21,537 bases of DNA from an uncultured Anaerolineae bacterium (GCA_937942115.1 CALDFY010000227.1:1-21537); one strand, 5' to 3'; positions 14,841 through 21,537 are shown, counted from the stretch's first letter. Made by a program: numbers and translations. Notes: generated from the sequence alone by a model not told the origin.

Positions 14841-15078
14841 GTAACTACCTGCGCCGGGGGCTAAAAGCCCAATAGCACTAACTTTTTCGGCGCGCTGGCC
14901 TCATCCCTCCCCCGGCCCCTCCCTCAACTTTGGCCTTTTTGCCCAAAGTCTTCCTGGATAGGCCTCCAAGATAGGCCTCCAACCGCTTCCCAAGCGTAAA
15001 AGAAAGATTATTTTTCACTGCGGCGGCTTTGCCGCCGCAGTGAAAAATATTTTCTTTGCCATCAGGGCAGGTAGTTAC
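14841..15078. mobile_element. MITE-like element with 12-base terminal inverted repeats
   Basis: Bases 14841-14852 (GTAACTACCTGC) are the exact reverse complement of 15067-15078. The 238-base interior has no gene but contains the 18-pair palindrome at 15010-15048 and the 13-base tandem repeat. A related end (18 of 20 bases) recurs inverted at 21325-21344, next to the recA promoter. I see no target-site duplication, so mobility is unproven; it may be two chance-placed copies of a short repeat. Confidence 0.4.
15010..15048. repeat. GCGGCGGC palindrome, TTT loop
   Basis: An 18-pair perfect stem, 15010-15027 with 15031-15048, has an A/T-rich base and a GCGGCGGC/GCCGCCGC tip. The similarity continues outward imperfectly (AAAGAAAG opposite TTTTCTTT). 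It belongs to the same family as 191-215, 5623-5657 and 6069-6099, and could act as a bidirectional terminator. Confidence 0.75.
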
Positions 15079-15335
15079 GGTGACACTTTTTGCTCCCCTC
15101 TCCCGCTCGCCTTCGGCGGCATAGGCCCTCATCCCTTCCCCGACCTCTCCTCTCCCGAATCGCACCACGGCGCTGGTGAGCGGGTCATCCTGGACAAACG
15201 CTTCAAAGTCCGGATGTTACCATCCGGACGAGATTGGGCCACAGGGTTAGATGGCCGGATGTGACGTATAGATTCTACCATCAGAAAGAATAAGAAGCAA
15301 GTCCCATCCGACCGGTGGATGACGGGCGTACCCTC

Positions 15336-15364
15336 TTGACAGACCGCCCAGATAATGCTAAACT
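15336..15364 (+). promoter_or_regulatory. Sigma-70 promoter of the MFS transporter gene
   Basis: A perfect TTGACA (15336-15341) is followed after 17 bases by TAAACT (15359-15364). Transcription would start near 15371, giving a leader of about 47 bases with GGAGG (15408-15412) five bases before the ATG. This is the strongest match to consensus in the window. Confidence 0.8.
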
Positions 15365-15417
15365 CCCCGCGCGGCATCCAGCCGCCAACCATACCCCCAA
15401 CCCCAAAGGAGGCTTCA

Positions 15418-16722
15418 ATGCGTCTGGACTACAAGAAAGTCTTCCTCATCGGCTTCGGCTTCTTCGCCACCAGTGTGATGTGGGCCGTCTACAACACCTA
15501 TGTGCCCGTCTTCCTCCAGGCCGGCGACCCGGCCTTTGATGCCAAACTGGCCGTGCAGACCTTCGGCTTCGGCCTCAGCGCCACCCTCACCGGCTTCATT
15601 ATGACGCTGGATAACATCGCCGCCTTCTTCATCCAGCCGATAATGGGCCCCATCAGCGACCGCACCTATACCCGCATCGGCCGCCGGATGCCCTACATCA
15701 TCACCTGCGCGCCCATCGCGGTCCTGGCCTTCGCCCTTATCCCGCTGGCCCCCCAGATGATCCCACCGGAACTGAACGGGCAGGTGGACAAACTGGGCGG
15801 CCTCTTCGCCTTCTTCGTCGTTTCCCTCGGCGTGATGCTCCTGGCGATGGCCGTCTTCCGGACGCCCGTCATCGCGCTGATGCCGGACCTGGTCCCTTCC
15901 CCCCTGCGCTCCCAGGCCAACGGCGTCATCAACCTGATGGGGGGTCTCGGCGGGATTCTGGCCTTCCTCATTGGCGGCCTGCTCTACAAAATCTACCGCC
16001 CCCTCCCCTTCTGGTTCGGCGGGTTGCTCACCCTCATCGCCGTCGCCATCCTCTTCTGGAAGGTCAAGGAGCCGAAGGAACTGGTGGAGGCGGCCCGTCA
16101 CGAGGAGGGACTGGGCGTCTTCCGGGGACTGCGCAACATCCCCCGGGAGAACGTCCGCAGCCTGACCTTCCTCATCCTGGCCATCTTCTGCTGGTTCGTG
16201 GGCTACAACGCGGTGGAGACCTTCTTCAGTTCCTACGGGGTGGCCGTTCTGGGGGTCAGCGAGGCGACCGCCGGGATGATCCTCAGCGTCGCCTACGTCA
16301 CCTTCATTCTGTTCTCCATCCCCAGTGGCATCATCGCCAGCCGTATCGGGCGAAAGCGCACCATCCTCATCGGGCTGGTCATCTTCACCATCGTGTTGGT
16401 GATTGCGTTCTTCACGCCCATCGTCCCGGTGATTATCGGGCTGCTGGCGGTCGGCGGCCTGGCATGGTCGCTGGTCAACATCAACAGCCTGCCGATGGTG
16501 GTGGATACGTCCACTTCTGAGGAGGTTCTGGGGACGTATACGGGGCTCTACTACGTGGCCGGGACGCTGGCGGCGGTGGTGGGGCCCATCCTGAACGGGT
16601 GGGTGATTGACCTGACGGGGCGTAACTACAACACCATTTTCCTGGTCACTCCGGTGTTCTTTGTGCTGGCGATTCTCTGTATGCTGGGCGTGACGAAGGG
16701 CGAGGCCAAGACGGCCGCCTGA
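15418..16722 (+). CDS. MFS transporter, sugar-type (GPH/SLC45-like)
   Basis: This 434-residue, roughly 12-helix permease is likely to move sugars or related solutes with cation symport. The loop after helix 2 is GPISDRTYTRIGRR with D81, resembling SLC45 sucrose-type and GPH permeases (SDRTxxxxGRR). The middle loop is about residues 210-240, and further helices run to residue 430. I start at ATG 15418 because AAAGGAGG lies five bases upstream; a longer frame from 15355 would overlap the promoter. Transcription is driven by the promoter at 15336-15364. The 3' end overlaps the convergent EamA gene by 77 bases. The substrate is not readable from sequence. Confidence 0.86.
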   Translation: MRLDYKKVFLIGFGFFATSVMWAVYNTYVPVFLQAGDPAFDAKLAVQTFGFGLSATLTGFIMTLDNIAAFFIQPIMGPISDRTYTRIGRRMPYIITCAPIAVLAFALIPLAPQMIPPELNGQVDKLGGLFAFFVVSLGVMLLAMAVFRTPVIALMPDLVPSPLRSQANGVINLMGGLGGILAFLIGGLLYKIYRPLPFWFGGLLTLIAVAILFWKVKEPKELVEAARHEEGLGVFRGLRNIPRENVRSLTFLILAIFCWFVGYNAVETFFSSYGVAVLGVSEATAGMILSVAYVTFILFSIPSGIIASRIGRKRTILIGLVIFTIVLVIAFFTPIVPVIIGLLAVGGLAWSLVNINSLPMVVDTSTSEEVLGTYTGLYYVAGTLAAVVGPILNGWVIDLTGRNYNTIFLVTPVFFVLAILCMLGVTKGEAKTAA

Positions 16723-17569
16723 CCGGCACCTGTGCCAGCACCATTCCGACCAGCATCAGGCCGCCGCCCGTCCACTGAACCGGGGCGAGTCGTTCTCCCA
16801 GCAATAGCCCGCCGAAGAGGGCGGCGAAGACGGATTCCAGGCTCAGGATGACGGCGGCGACGGTGGGGGGCGCGTCCCGCTGGCCCAGCATCTGGAGGTT
16901 GTAGCCCACGACGACGGAGAAGACGGCCGTATAGAGGACGGTCCACCCGACAGGCCGGAGCGCCTCCCAGGAGGGGGATTCGGTCACCAGGCCGACGGCC
17001 AGGCTCAGGAGTCCGCAGGCCAGATACTGCATCGCGGCCAGCCGCAGCGGCTCCGTCCCCCCGACCCACTGGCCGATCAGGATGACGTGCAGCGCGTAGA
17101 GGGCCGCCGACACCAGCACCAGGCTGTCGCCCGGTGCCAGGGAGAGGCGGCCCTCGGCGCTGAGGAGGAAGAGTCCCGTTGCGGCCAGCAGGGAGGCCAG
17201 CCACGCGTTCCCGGCCGACCGCTGGCGCCAGAAAAGGGCCAGGAGGATCGGCACCAGGACGACGTAGAGGCCGGTGATGAAGCCGGCCTTTCCGGCGGTG
17301 GTGAAGGCCAGCCCGGCCTGCTGGAAGGCGGCCCCGGCGGAGAGGACCAGTCCCGTCAGCGCGCCGCCGCCGACTTCCCGCCGGGAGAGGCCGCGCAGTC
17401 GGCGCCCGGCCATCGCCAGGACCAACAGTCCTCCCAGCAGGAAGCGGAGGCCGTTGAAGAAGAGCGCCCCGAGATAGGCGGCGGCGATTTTGCAGGGGAC
17501 GAAGGTGCTCCCCCAGGCCAGCGCCGCTCCCAGCAGCATCAGGTTGGCCGTCCACTGCCGTTGTGTCAT
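16646..17569 (-). CDS. EamA/DMT-superfamily transporter (RhaT/YdcZ-like drug/metabolite exporter)
   Basis: This 307-residue protein has two EamA repeats and about ten helices (opening NLMLLGAALAWGSTF; GKAGFITGLYVVLVPILLAL at the end of the first repeat; SLESVFAALFGGLLLGERL in the second). Such proteins export amino acids, metabolites or drugs; the cargo is unknown. The ATG lies just after a tandem-repeat hairpin with no Shine-Dalgarno; a downstream ATG at residue 11 is an alternative. It is read after rny and may depend on read-through of the hairpin at 17587-17634. Its last 25 or so residues, rich in P, R and S, are encoded antisense to the MFS gene end and are probably dispensable. Confidence 0.87.
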   Translation of the reverse strand: MTQRQWTANLMLLGAALAWGSTFVPCKIAAAYLGALFFNGLRFLLGGLLVLAMAGRRLRGLSRREVGGGALTGLVLSAGAAFQQAGLAFTTAGKAGFITGLYVVLVPILLALFWRQRSAGNAWLASLLAATGLFLLSAEGRLSLAPGDSLVLVSAALYALHVILIGQWVGGTEPLRLAAMQYLACGLLSLAVGLVTESPSWEALRPVGWTVLYTAVFSVVVGYNLQMLGQRDAPPTVAAVILSLESVFAALFGGLLLGERLAPVQWTGGGLMLVGMVLAQVPVRRPSWPRPSSRPAYRESPAQRTPE

Positions 17570-17571
17570 AC

Positions 17572-17634
17572 AGAATCACAGAATCAGAGAATCAAAGAAT
17601 CAGCGAATTGCGATTCGCTGATTCTTTGATTCTC
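17572..17634 (-). terminator. Perfect 22-pair hairpin of GAATCA-type tandem repeats after rny
   Basis: Four octamers of the type AGAATCAN fill 17572-17603. Arms 17587-17608 and 17613-17634 are exact reverse complements (22 pairs) around a four-base loop, and the hairpin abuts the rny stop codon. It has few G/C pairs and no U-tract, so it may protect the rny 3' end or slow polymerase rather than act as a standard terminator. The EamA start is 17 bases further on. Confidence 0.7.
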
Positions 17635-19164
17635 CTACTTGGCGTAATCTACGGCGCGGGTTTCCCGGATGACCGTCACCTTGATCTGGCCCGGGTACTC
17701 CATGCCCTCCTCAATCTTGCGGGCGATGTCGCGGGAGAGTTGGATGGCGCCCAGGTCGTCCACATCCTCGGGCTTGACGATGATGCGGATTTCCCGCCCG
17801 GCCTGAATGGCGAAGGACTCGGCGACGCCGGGGAAGGAAGACGCCAGTTCCTCCAGCGCACGGATGCGCTTGATGTATTGCTCCAGACTCTCCCGCCGGG
17901 CACCGGGACGGGCACCGGAGATAGCGTCGGCGACCTCCACGATGATGGCTTCCAGGCTCTGCTGGTCGGCTTCGTGGTGGTGGGACTCAATGCAGTGGAC
18001 CACCTCCTCGGGCACCCCGTACCGGCGGCAGATTTCGGCACCGATGAGGGCGTGGGTGCCCTCCACCTCAAAGTCCACGGCCTTGCCGATGTCGTGGAGC
18101 AGGCCGCCCAGACGGGCCACCTCCACGTTGGCCCCCAGTTCCGCGGCCAGCATCGCGGCCAGTTTCGCCGTCTCAATGGCATGGGCGTGCTGGTTCTGGC
18201 CGTAACTGGTGCGGAAGCGGAGTTTCCCCAGCAGTTTGACCAGTTCGGGATGGAGGCTGGCGACGCCGCTCTCGTAGACCGCTCGCTCGCCTTCCTCCCG
18301 GATGAGTTGCTCCACCTCTTTCTGAGCATCCGCCACGACCTTCTCAATACGGCCCGGGTGGATGCGGCCGTCGGCGATGAGCCGCTCCATGGCCCGACGG
18401 GCGGCTTCCCGCCGCACGGGGTCAAAACAGGAGATGGTGATGGTTTCCGGCGTGTCGTCCACCACCACGTCCACCCCGGCGACCTGCTCAAAGGTGCGGA
18501 TGTTGCGCCCGCCGCGCCCGATGATGCGGCCCTTCATCTCGTCGGAGGGGAGGTCCACCGAGGAGACCGTCAGTTCGGCCACTTGCTCGCCGGCCATCCG
18601 CTGGATGACGGTGGTGAGGATTTTGCGGGCCCGACGTTCGCCCTCCTCGCGGGCCTCCTGCTCAATCTCCCGAATGATCCGCGCCATTTCCTGGCGGGTG
18701 TTCTCGGCGACAATCCGCAGGAGTTCCTCCCGGGCCTCCTCCAAACTCATCCGGGCGACCTCCTCCAGGGCCTTTGTCCGTTCTTCCTGGAGTTTCTCCA
18801 GTTCGTTCCGCTGCCGGTCCAGCGCGCTCTGCCGCTTATTGAGCATCTGCTCGCGCTTATCCAGCGCTTCCTGCCGCTGGTCCAGTTTCTCCCGCCGTTG
18901 CTGGAGCCGCTCTTCCTCCCGTCGCAGGTTATTCCGCCAGCGCTCCACTTCCGTCTGGGCCTCGTTGCGGACCTGCATGGCCTGGTCCTGAGCGGCCAGC
19001 ACGATTCGCTGGGCCTCGCTGTTGGCCTCTTCCAGGACTCTCTGGGCCTCTTCCCGGGCCTGATGGATGATGCTCCCCTTGCGGGAAGCGGCATACCAGT
19101 ATCCAACCCCAATCCCTGCACCCACTGCAATGAGCAAACCGATGATCCAGAGTAACGTTTCCAT
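17635..19164 (-). CDS. rny: Ribonuclease Y (membrane-anchored endoribonuclease)
   Basis: This 509-residue RNase Y starts mRNA decay at the membrane. An N-terminal helix (about 4-25) is followed by a long coiled coil (about 30-180), a KH RNA-binding domain near 195-260 (GRIIGRGGRNIRTFEQ), and an HD hydrolase domain with H357-D358 in LLHDIGKAVD and HHHEAD further on. Length and domain order are standard for the family. The start at 19164 has GAGG about nine bases upstream. It follows recX by 91 bases, and the recA-recX-rny neighbourhood fits the common recA-rny proximity in Gram-positive-type genomes. A perfect 22-pair hairpin abuts its stop codon. Confidence 0.96.
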   Translation of the reverse strand: METLLWIIGLLIAVGAGIGVGYWYAASRKGSIIHQAREEAQRVLEEANSEAQRIVLAAQDQAMQVRNEAQTEVERWRNNLRREEERLQQRREKLDQRQEALDKREQMLNKRQSALDRQRNELEKLQEERTKALEEVARMSLEEAREELLRIVAENTRQEMARIIREIEQEAREEGERRARKILTTVIQRMAGEQVAELTVSSVDLPSDEMKGRIIGRGGRNIRTFEQVAGVDVVVDDTPETITISCFDPVRREAARRAMERLIADGRIHPGRIEKVVADAQKEVEQLIREEGERAVYESGVASLHPELVKLLGKLRFRTSYGQNQHAHAIETAKLAAMLAAELGANVEVARLGGLLHDIGKAVDFEVEGTHALIGAEICRRYGVPEEVVHCIESHHHEADQQSLEAIIVEVADAISGARPGARRESLEQYIKRIRALEELASSFPGVAESFAIQAGREIRIIVKPEDVDDLGAIQLSRDIARKIEEGMEYPGQIKVTVIRETRAVDYAK

Positions 19165-19255
19165 AGGTCATTTCCTCAAACACAGGATGGAAGAAGCAAG
19201 ATGCACTGCTTCGGTGCCTCTTTGTTTTGCTGCGCGGTGGACTCCGCGCGCCGAC

Positions 19256-19891
19256 TTAATCGGCAGATTCTTCGGGGCCGATGTCGGCCAGGGCCTGCTG
19301 GACGATGGCCCGAACCACGCCGTACGAAAAGCCCCGACGGAGCAGGTAGTCGGTCAGCCGACGGCGGAAGAGGTCCGGGGCCAACCCCCGGAGTTTGCGG
19401 CGGGCCGTCTCTGCCGCCCGCGCGGCGGCCTCCTCTTCGTCGTACTCCGCCAGCGCTTCCTCTATGGCCGACTCGTCCACCCCTTTCTGATAGAGTTCCT
19501 GCCGGAGGGCGATGGCCCCCCGGGGGTTATACTGGAGGCGGTTCTGGACCCAGTAGCGGGCGAACTCCCGGTCGTCTACCAGCCCGCTGCGGCGCAGCCG
19601 CTCCAGGACCTCCCCGGCCGTCTCCGCGTCGTATCGTTCGGCGAGCCGCTCCCGGATTTCCGCCTCGCTCCGGGGGCGGTAGGAGAGGAGGTCCAGCGCG
19701 CGCTCGGCGGCCCGCTCGGCGGTATCCCGTTGCCGGAGACGGGCGATGTCTTCGTCGGAAAGGACCTGCCCCACCCGCAGGCGGGCCGCCTCTATAGCGG
19801 CCAGCCCGAAGGCAAAGCGGCCGTCCAGATAGACGTTGACCCGATTCCGGTTGCGCTTCTGGACTTTGAGCGCCGTGATTTGCCCGCCCAT
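19256..19891 (-). CDS. recX: Regulatory protein RecX
   Basis: This 211-residue protein caps or modulates RecA filaments. It has the RecX tandem three-helix repeats (RAAERALDLLSYRPRSEAEI, then ERLRRSGLVDDREFARYWV and GIAL-like RQELYQKGV, ending in DYLLRRGFSYGVVRAIV). The start at 19891 follows GAGGG by about four bases. It lies downstream of recA on the same strand, the usual recA-recX order, but 311 bases separate them with a terminator and a strong hairpin, so expression should be lower than recA or driven separately. The N-terminal 50 residues are basic and family-typical. Confidence 0.92.
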   Translation of the reverse strand: MGGQITALKVQKRNRNRVNVYLDGRFAFGLAAIEAARLRVGQVLSDEDIARLRQRDTAERAAERALDLLSYRPRSEAEIRERLAERYDAETAGEVLERLRRSGLVDDREFARYWVQNRLQYNPRGAIALRQELYQKGVDESAIEEALAEYDEEEAAARAAETARRKLRGLAPDLFRRRLTDYLLRRGFSYGVVRAIVQQALADIGPEESAD

Positions 19892-19905
19892 TGGCCCTCA
19901 ACATA

Positions 19906-19945
19906 GCGCCGCGCGCCGTAGCCTGGAGGCCACGGCGCGCGGCGC
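19906..19945 (-). promoter_or_regulatory. GC hairpin just upstream of recX
   Basis: Arms 19906-19919 and 19932-19945 form 14 perfect pairs of alternating C and G around a 12-base loop. It lies 14 bases before the recX ATG, with GAGGG just beyond its base. It could act as a read-through-limiting hairpin for recX transcription or translation. Confidence 0.5.
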
Positions 19946-20143
19946 ATGCCCAGAGAGGTCCGACCCGAACGGTTCTCCCCGAAAATCGGGCTGGCGTAGA
20001 CGGAGCCGGAAAATGCCCGCTCTCAACCCAGGAGGCTCACCCAGTACAGGCCTTCCGGTTCAGAGCGGAATGCGGATCCTACGCCGCAAAGAGAAAATGC
20101 TCTATGTCCATATCGCCACTCACAGGAGTGCCGATGCGGCCCG

Positions 20144-20172
20144 AAAAATCACCTGTCGGATCGGATGACAGG
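20144..20172 (-). terminator. Intrinsic terminator of recA
   Basis: On the minus strand CCTGTC and GACAGG (20167-20172 and 20152-20157) pair as a 6-base stem with a 9-base loop, followed four bases on by TTTTT (20144-20148). It lies 31 bases past the recA stop. In E. coli, recX is expressed by partial read-through of a recA terminator, and the same arrangement could apply here. Confidence 0.6.
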
Positions 20173-20202
20173 ACAGTCTGCCTTGCCGTGGCCTGGCTGA
20201 CG

Positions 20203-21240
20203 TTACGCCGGTTCCACGTCTTCGGTGATGAGGGGCGGAGGGGCTTCCATGGCCCGTTCCCGAATCTGCTGCTCCAGTTCGGCGGCGACCTCCAGATGGT
20301 CCCGCAGGTACTGTTTGGCGTTCTCCCGCCCCTGAGCGATGTTCTGCCCCTGGTAACTATAGAACGATCCCCGCTTCTCTATCAGGCCGTACTGGACGGC
20401 CAGGTCCAGGATGTCCCCTTCCCGGCTGATGCCTTTGCCGTAGATGATGTCAAACTCGGCGACCCGGAAGGGGGGTGCGACTTTGTTCTTGGTCACGCGT
20501 ACCCGGGTGCGGCTGCCGATGACCTCTCCCTTCTCCTTGATGCCGGTGACCCGCCGGACATCCAGGCGGACGCTGGCGTAGAACTTGAGGGCCCGGCCTC
20601 CGGTGGTTGTCTCCGAACTGCCGAAGACGACGCCGATTTTCTCCCGCAACTGGTTGGTGAAGATCATCGCGGTATTGGACTGCTTGATGGCGCCGGAGAG
20701 TTTCCGCAGGGCCTGGCTCATCAATCGGGCCTGAAGGCCGGGGTGGGAATCCCCCATTTCGCCCTCAATCTCGGCGCGGGGAACCAGTGCGGCGACCGAG
20801 TCAATGACGACGACGTCCACAGCGCCGCTCCGGACCAGGGTCTCCGCGATTTCCAGTGCCTGCTCGCCGGTATCCGGTTGGGCAATGTAGAGGTTATCCA
20901 CGTCCACACCGCACGCTTCTGCGTATTCCGGGTCCAGAGCATGCTCCATATCAATGTACGCTGCCACACCCCCGCGCTTCTGAGCCTCGGCGACAATGTG
21001 GAGGGCCAGGGTGGTCTTGCCGGCGCCGTCGGGGCCGTAGATTTCGGTGACCCGGCCGCGCGGGATGCCGCCCACGCCCAGCGCGATATCCAGGGAGAGC
21101 GCCCCGGTGGGGATGACGTCCACGGCCAGTTGGGTAGCCTCACCCAGACGCATCACTGTCCCTTCACCGAACCGCTTGGTCAGGGTTGCCAGAGCCGCTT
21201 CCAGTGCTTTTTGTCGCCCTTCCTCTTTCATCCCCTTCAT
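20203..21240 (-). CDS. recA: Recombinase RecA
   Basis: This 345-residue RecA catalyses strand exchange in homologous recombination and activates LexA self-cleavage. The P-loop is GPDGAGKTT (residues 69-77, K75), an unusual form of the normal GPESSGKTT. Next come YIDMEHALDP, VVVIDSVAALVPRAEIEGEMGD (Walker B and loop L1), MIFTNQLREKIGVVFGSSETTTGGRALKFYAS (L2 region) and a normal C-terminal domain with an acidic end. The start is ATG 21240 with GGAGG ten bases upstream; ATG at 21231 is an alternative. A promoter, TTGCCT-N17-TACACT, lies upstream. It heads recA-recX-rny. Confidence 0.97.
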   Translation of the reverse strand: MKGMKEEGRQKALEAALATLTKRFGEGTVMRLGEATQLAVDVIPTGALSLDIALGVGGIPRGRVTEIYGPDGAGKTTLALHIVAEAQKRGGVAAYIDMEHALDPEYAEACGVDVDNLYIAQPDTGEQALEIAETLVRSGAVDVVVIDSVAALVPRAEIEGEMGDSHPGLQARLMSQALRKLSGAIKQSNTAMIFTNQLREKIGVVFGSSETTTGGRALKFYASVRLDVRRVTGIKEKGEVIGSRTRVRVTKNKVAPPFRVAEFDIIYGKGISREGDILDLAVQYGLIEKRGSFYSYQGQNIAQGRENAKQYLRDHLEVAAELEQQIRERAMEAPPPLITEDVEPA

Positions 21241-21288
21241 GAGACCACCGCCTCCGGCTGGTAGGTAGCAAACCGATGATTGATATTA

Positions 21289-21317
21289 AGTGTACTACGA
21301 AAGTGGGGAAAAGGCAA
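21289..21317 (-). promoter_or_regulatory. recA promoter, possible SOS operator overlap
   Basis: TTGCCT (21312-21317) and TACACT (21289-21294) are 17 bases apart on the minus strand, giving a leader of about 40 bases. An imperfect palindrome TAAGTGTACTA (21287-21297) overlaps the -10 and could be a LexA box, but Chloroflexota LexA sites are diverse and I cannot confirm it. Confidence 0.6.
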
Positions 21318-21324
21318 ATTCGCA

Positions 21325-21344
21325 TAATTACCTACCCTGATGGC
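21325..21344 (-). repeat. Dispersed 20-base end motif near recA promoter
   Basis: The reverse complement matches 15058-15077 at 18 of 20 positions; the motif reads GCCATCAGGGTAGGTAATTA. It begins eight bases upstream of the recA -35, so a repeat boundary lies directly against the promoter. Confidence 0.7.
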
Positions 21345-21355
21345 TGGGATGCCCC

Positions 21356-21455
21356 CTTCCGCCCGCCGCTGAAGCGGCAGGCTCAGATCCCCAAGCCCTG
21401 ACGGGCTATCCGGAAGCCCCTGAAAGGGGCTTTTCGCCCAATGGTGCGAACATTG
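21356..21455. repeat. Chain of short hairpins beyond recA
   Basis: Several small stems with GAA, TGAC or similar loops follow one another. The clearest are CCGCT-GAA-GCGG near 21366-21377, AGCCC-TGAC-GGGCT, AAGCCCCT-GAA-AGGGGCTT (with a TTTT end) and CCAATG/CATTGG. The style mirrors bases 1-60 of the window. Confidence 0.55.
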
Positions 21456-21537
21456 GCCCCCACCCCCCTTTATCCCCCCTCCCCCATCGCGGCGCTTGGG
21501 GGAGGGGGGAAGGGGAAGGGTTTTGCGGCGGCCGAAG
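21456..21537. repeat. Window-end repeat, right copy (inverted)
   Basis: This is the reverse-complement counterpart of 201-282, with 41 of 42 bases identical in the conserved core (21456-21497 against 241-282). The window stops inside it. Confidence 0.8.

Larger units (their letters stand above)
14796..15417. other. 622-base spacer between divergent units
   Basis: No gene is visible. It holds the upstream region of the acetyltransferase operon, a GGGCT-AAA-AGCCC hairpin near 14858-14870, a MITE-like element (14841-15078), C-rich stretches at 14897-14930 and 15098-15165, a 9-pair hairpin, 15208-15216 with 15221-15229, and the transporter promoter (15336-15364). An exact 13-base tandem repeat starting GATAGGCCTCC occurs at 14957-14969 and 14970-14982. 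Confidence 0.65.
19892..20202. other. 311-base recA-recX spacer
   Basis: No gene is visible. Reading with recA (minus strand) it contains an intrinsic-terminator-like hairpin (20144-20172), then about 200 bases with only minor stems, then a 14-pair hairpin at 19906-19945 in front of the recX ribosome-binding site. I see no clear sigma-70 promoter for recX, although one may hide in the middle. Confidence 0.6.

Noticed and set aside
17563..19155. 530-codon open frame antisense to rny
   Set aside because: Its composition mirrors the RNase Y coiled-coil codons; no family features, and the real gene is certain.
19946..20143. Possible tRNA or tmRNA in the recA-recX gap
   Set aside because: I found no acceptor/T-arm pattern or GTTCGA-type loop with matching stems on either strand.
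19891..21264. 457-codon open frame antisense to recA
   Set aside because: Low-complexity shadow of RecA with no recognisable domain.

Overview
The window is a GC-rich bacterial chromosome segment. The gene content and protein style fit a Chloroflexota lineage (Anaerolineae-like); I infer this from family resemblance, not from a search. Supporting points are a plant/cyanobacterial-type EGY site-2 protease, a kinase-less 7TM-GAF sensor, CHASE2-cyclase signalling, a short three-S1-domain protein, and dense GC-rich palindromic intergenic repeats. There are 18 supported protein genes. I recognised no rRNA, tRNA or CRISPR array.

Layout. (1) 1-643 is a gene-free block of GC-rich hairpins and repeats. 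(2) 644-4218 (+) is a three-gene signalling operon: M50 membrane protease, CHASE2-adenylate cyclase, NarL-type response regulator. (3) 4371-5591 (-) is a membrane-anchored SurA/PPIC-like foldase. (4) 5721-6838 (-) is the classical rpsF-ssb-rpsR operon with a strong promoter and structured leader. (5) 7020-9233 (-) is the DNA translocase FtsK/SpoIIIE. (6) 9608-14795 (-) is a tightly packed five-gene operon read GNAT acetyltransferase, 7TM-GAF-HTH sensor, AAA ATPase, TOPRIM/DUF4276-like protein, S1-domain protein. (7) 14796-15417 is a 622-base spacer with a MITE-like element and a good sigma-70 promoter for the next gene. (8) 15418-16722 (+) is an MFS sugar-type transporter, overlapping tail to tail with an EamA/DMT exporter at 16646-17569 (-). 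(9) 17635-21240 (-) is recA, recX, rny: homologous recombination, its modulator, and RNase Y.

How the genes work together. Most of the window is core housekeeping: recombination, chromosome segregation, RNA decay, ribosome and ssDNA binding. The two non-housekeeping blocks are the cyclase operon and the sensor/ATPase/TOPRIM operon. In the latter, the ATPase and TOPRIM genes have visibly lower GC than the genes on both sides and resemble two-gene ATPase-TOPRIM immunity modules. They look like a cassette translationally locked into an operon that otherwise carries a membrane sensor and a ribosomal-S1-like protein. This is the best candidate for an undescribed system.

The non-coding DNA is also distinctive. 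There are three hairpins built from short tandem repeats at gene 3' ends, a family of GCGGCGGC/GCCGCCGC palindromes between transcription units, and inverted copies of one 82-base repeat at both window ends. The last suggests the window may be a contig ending in repeats.
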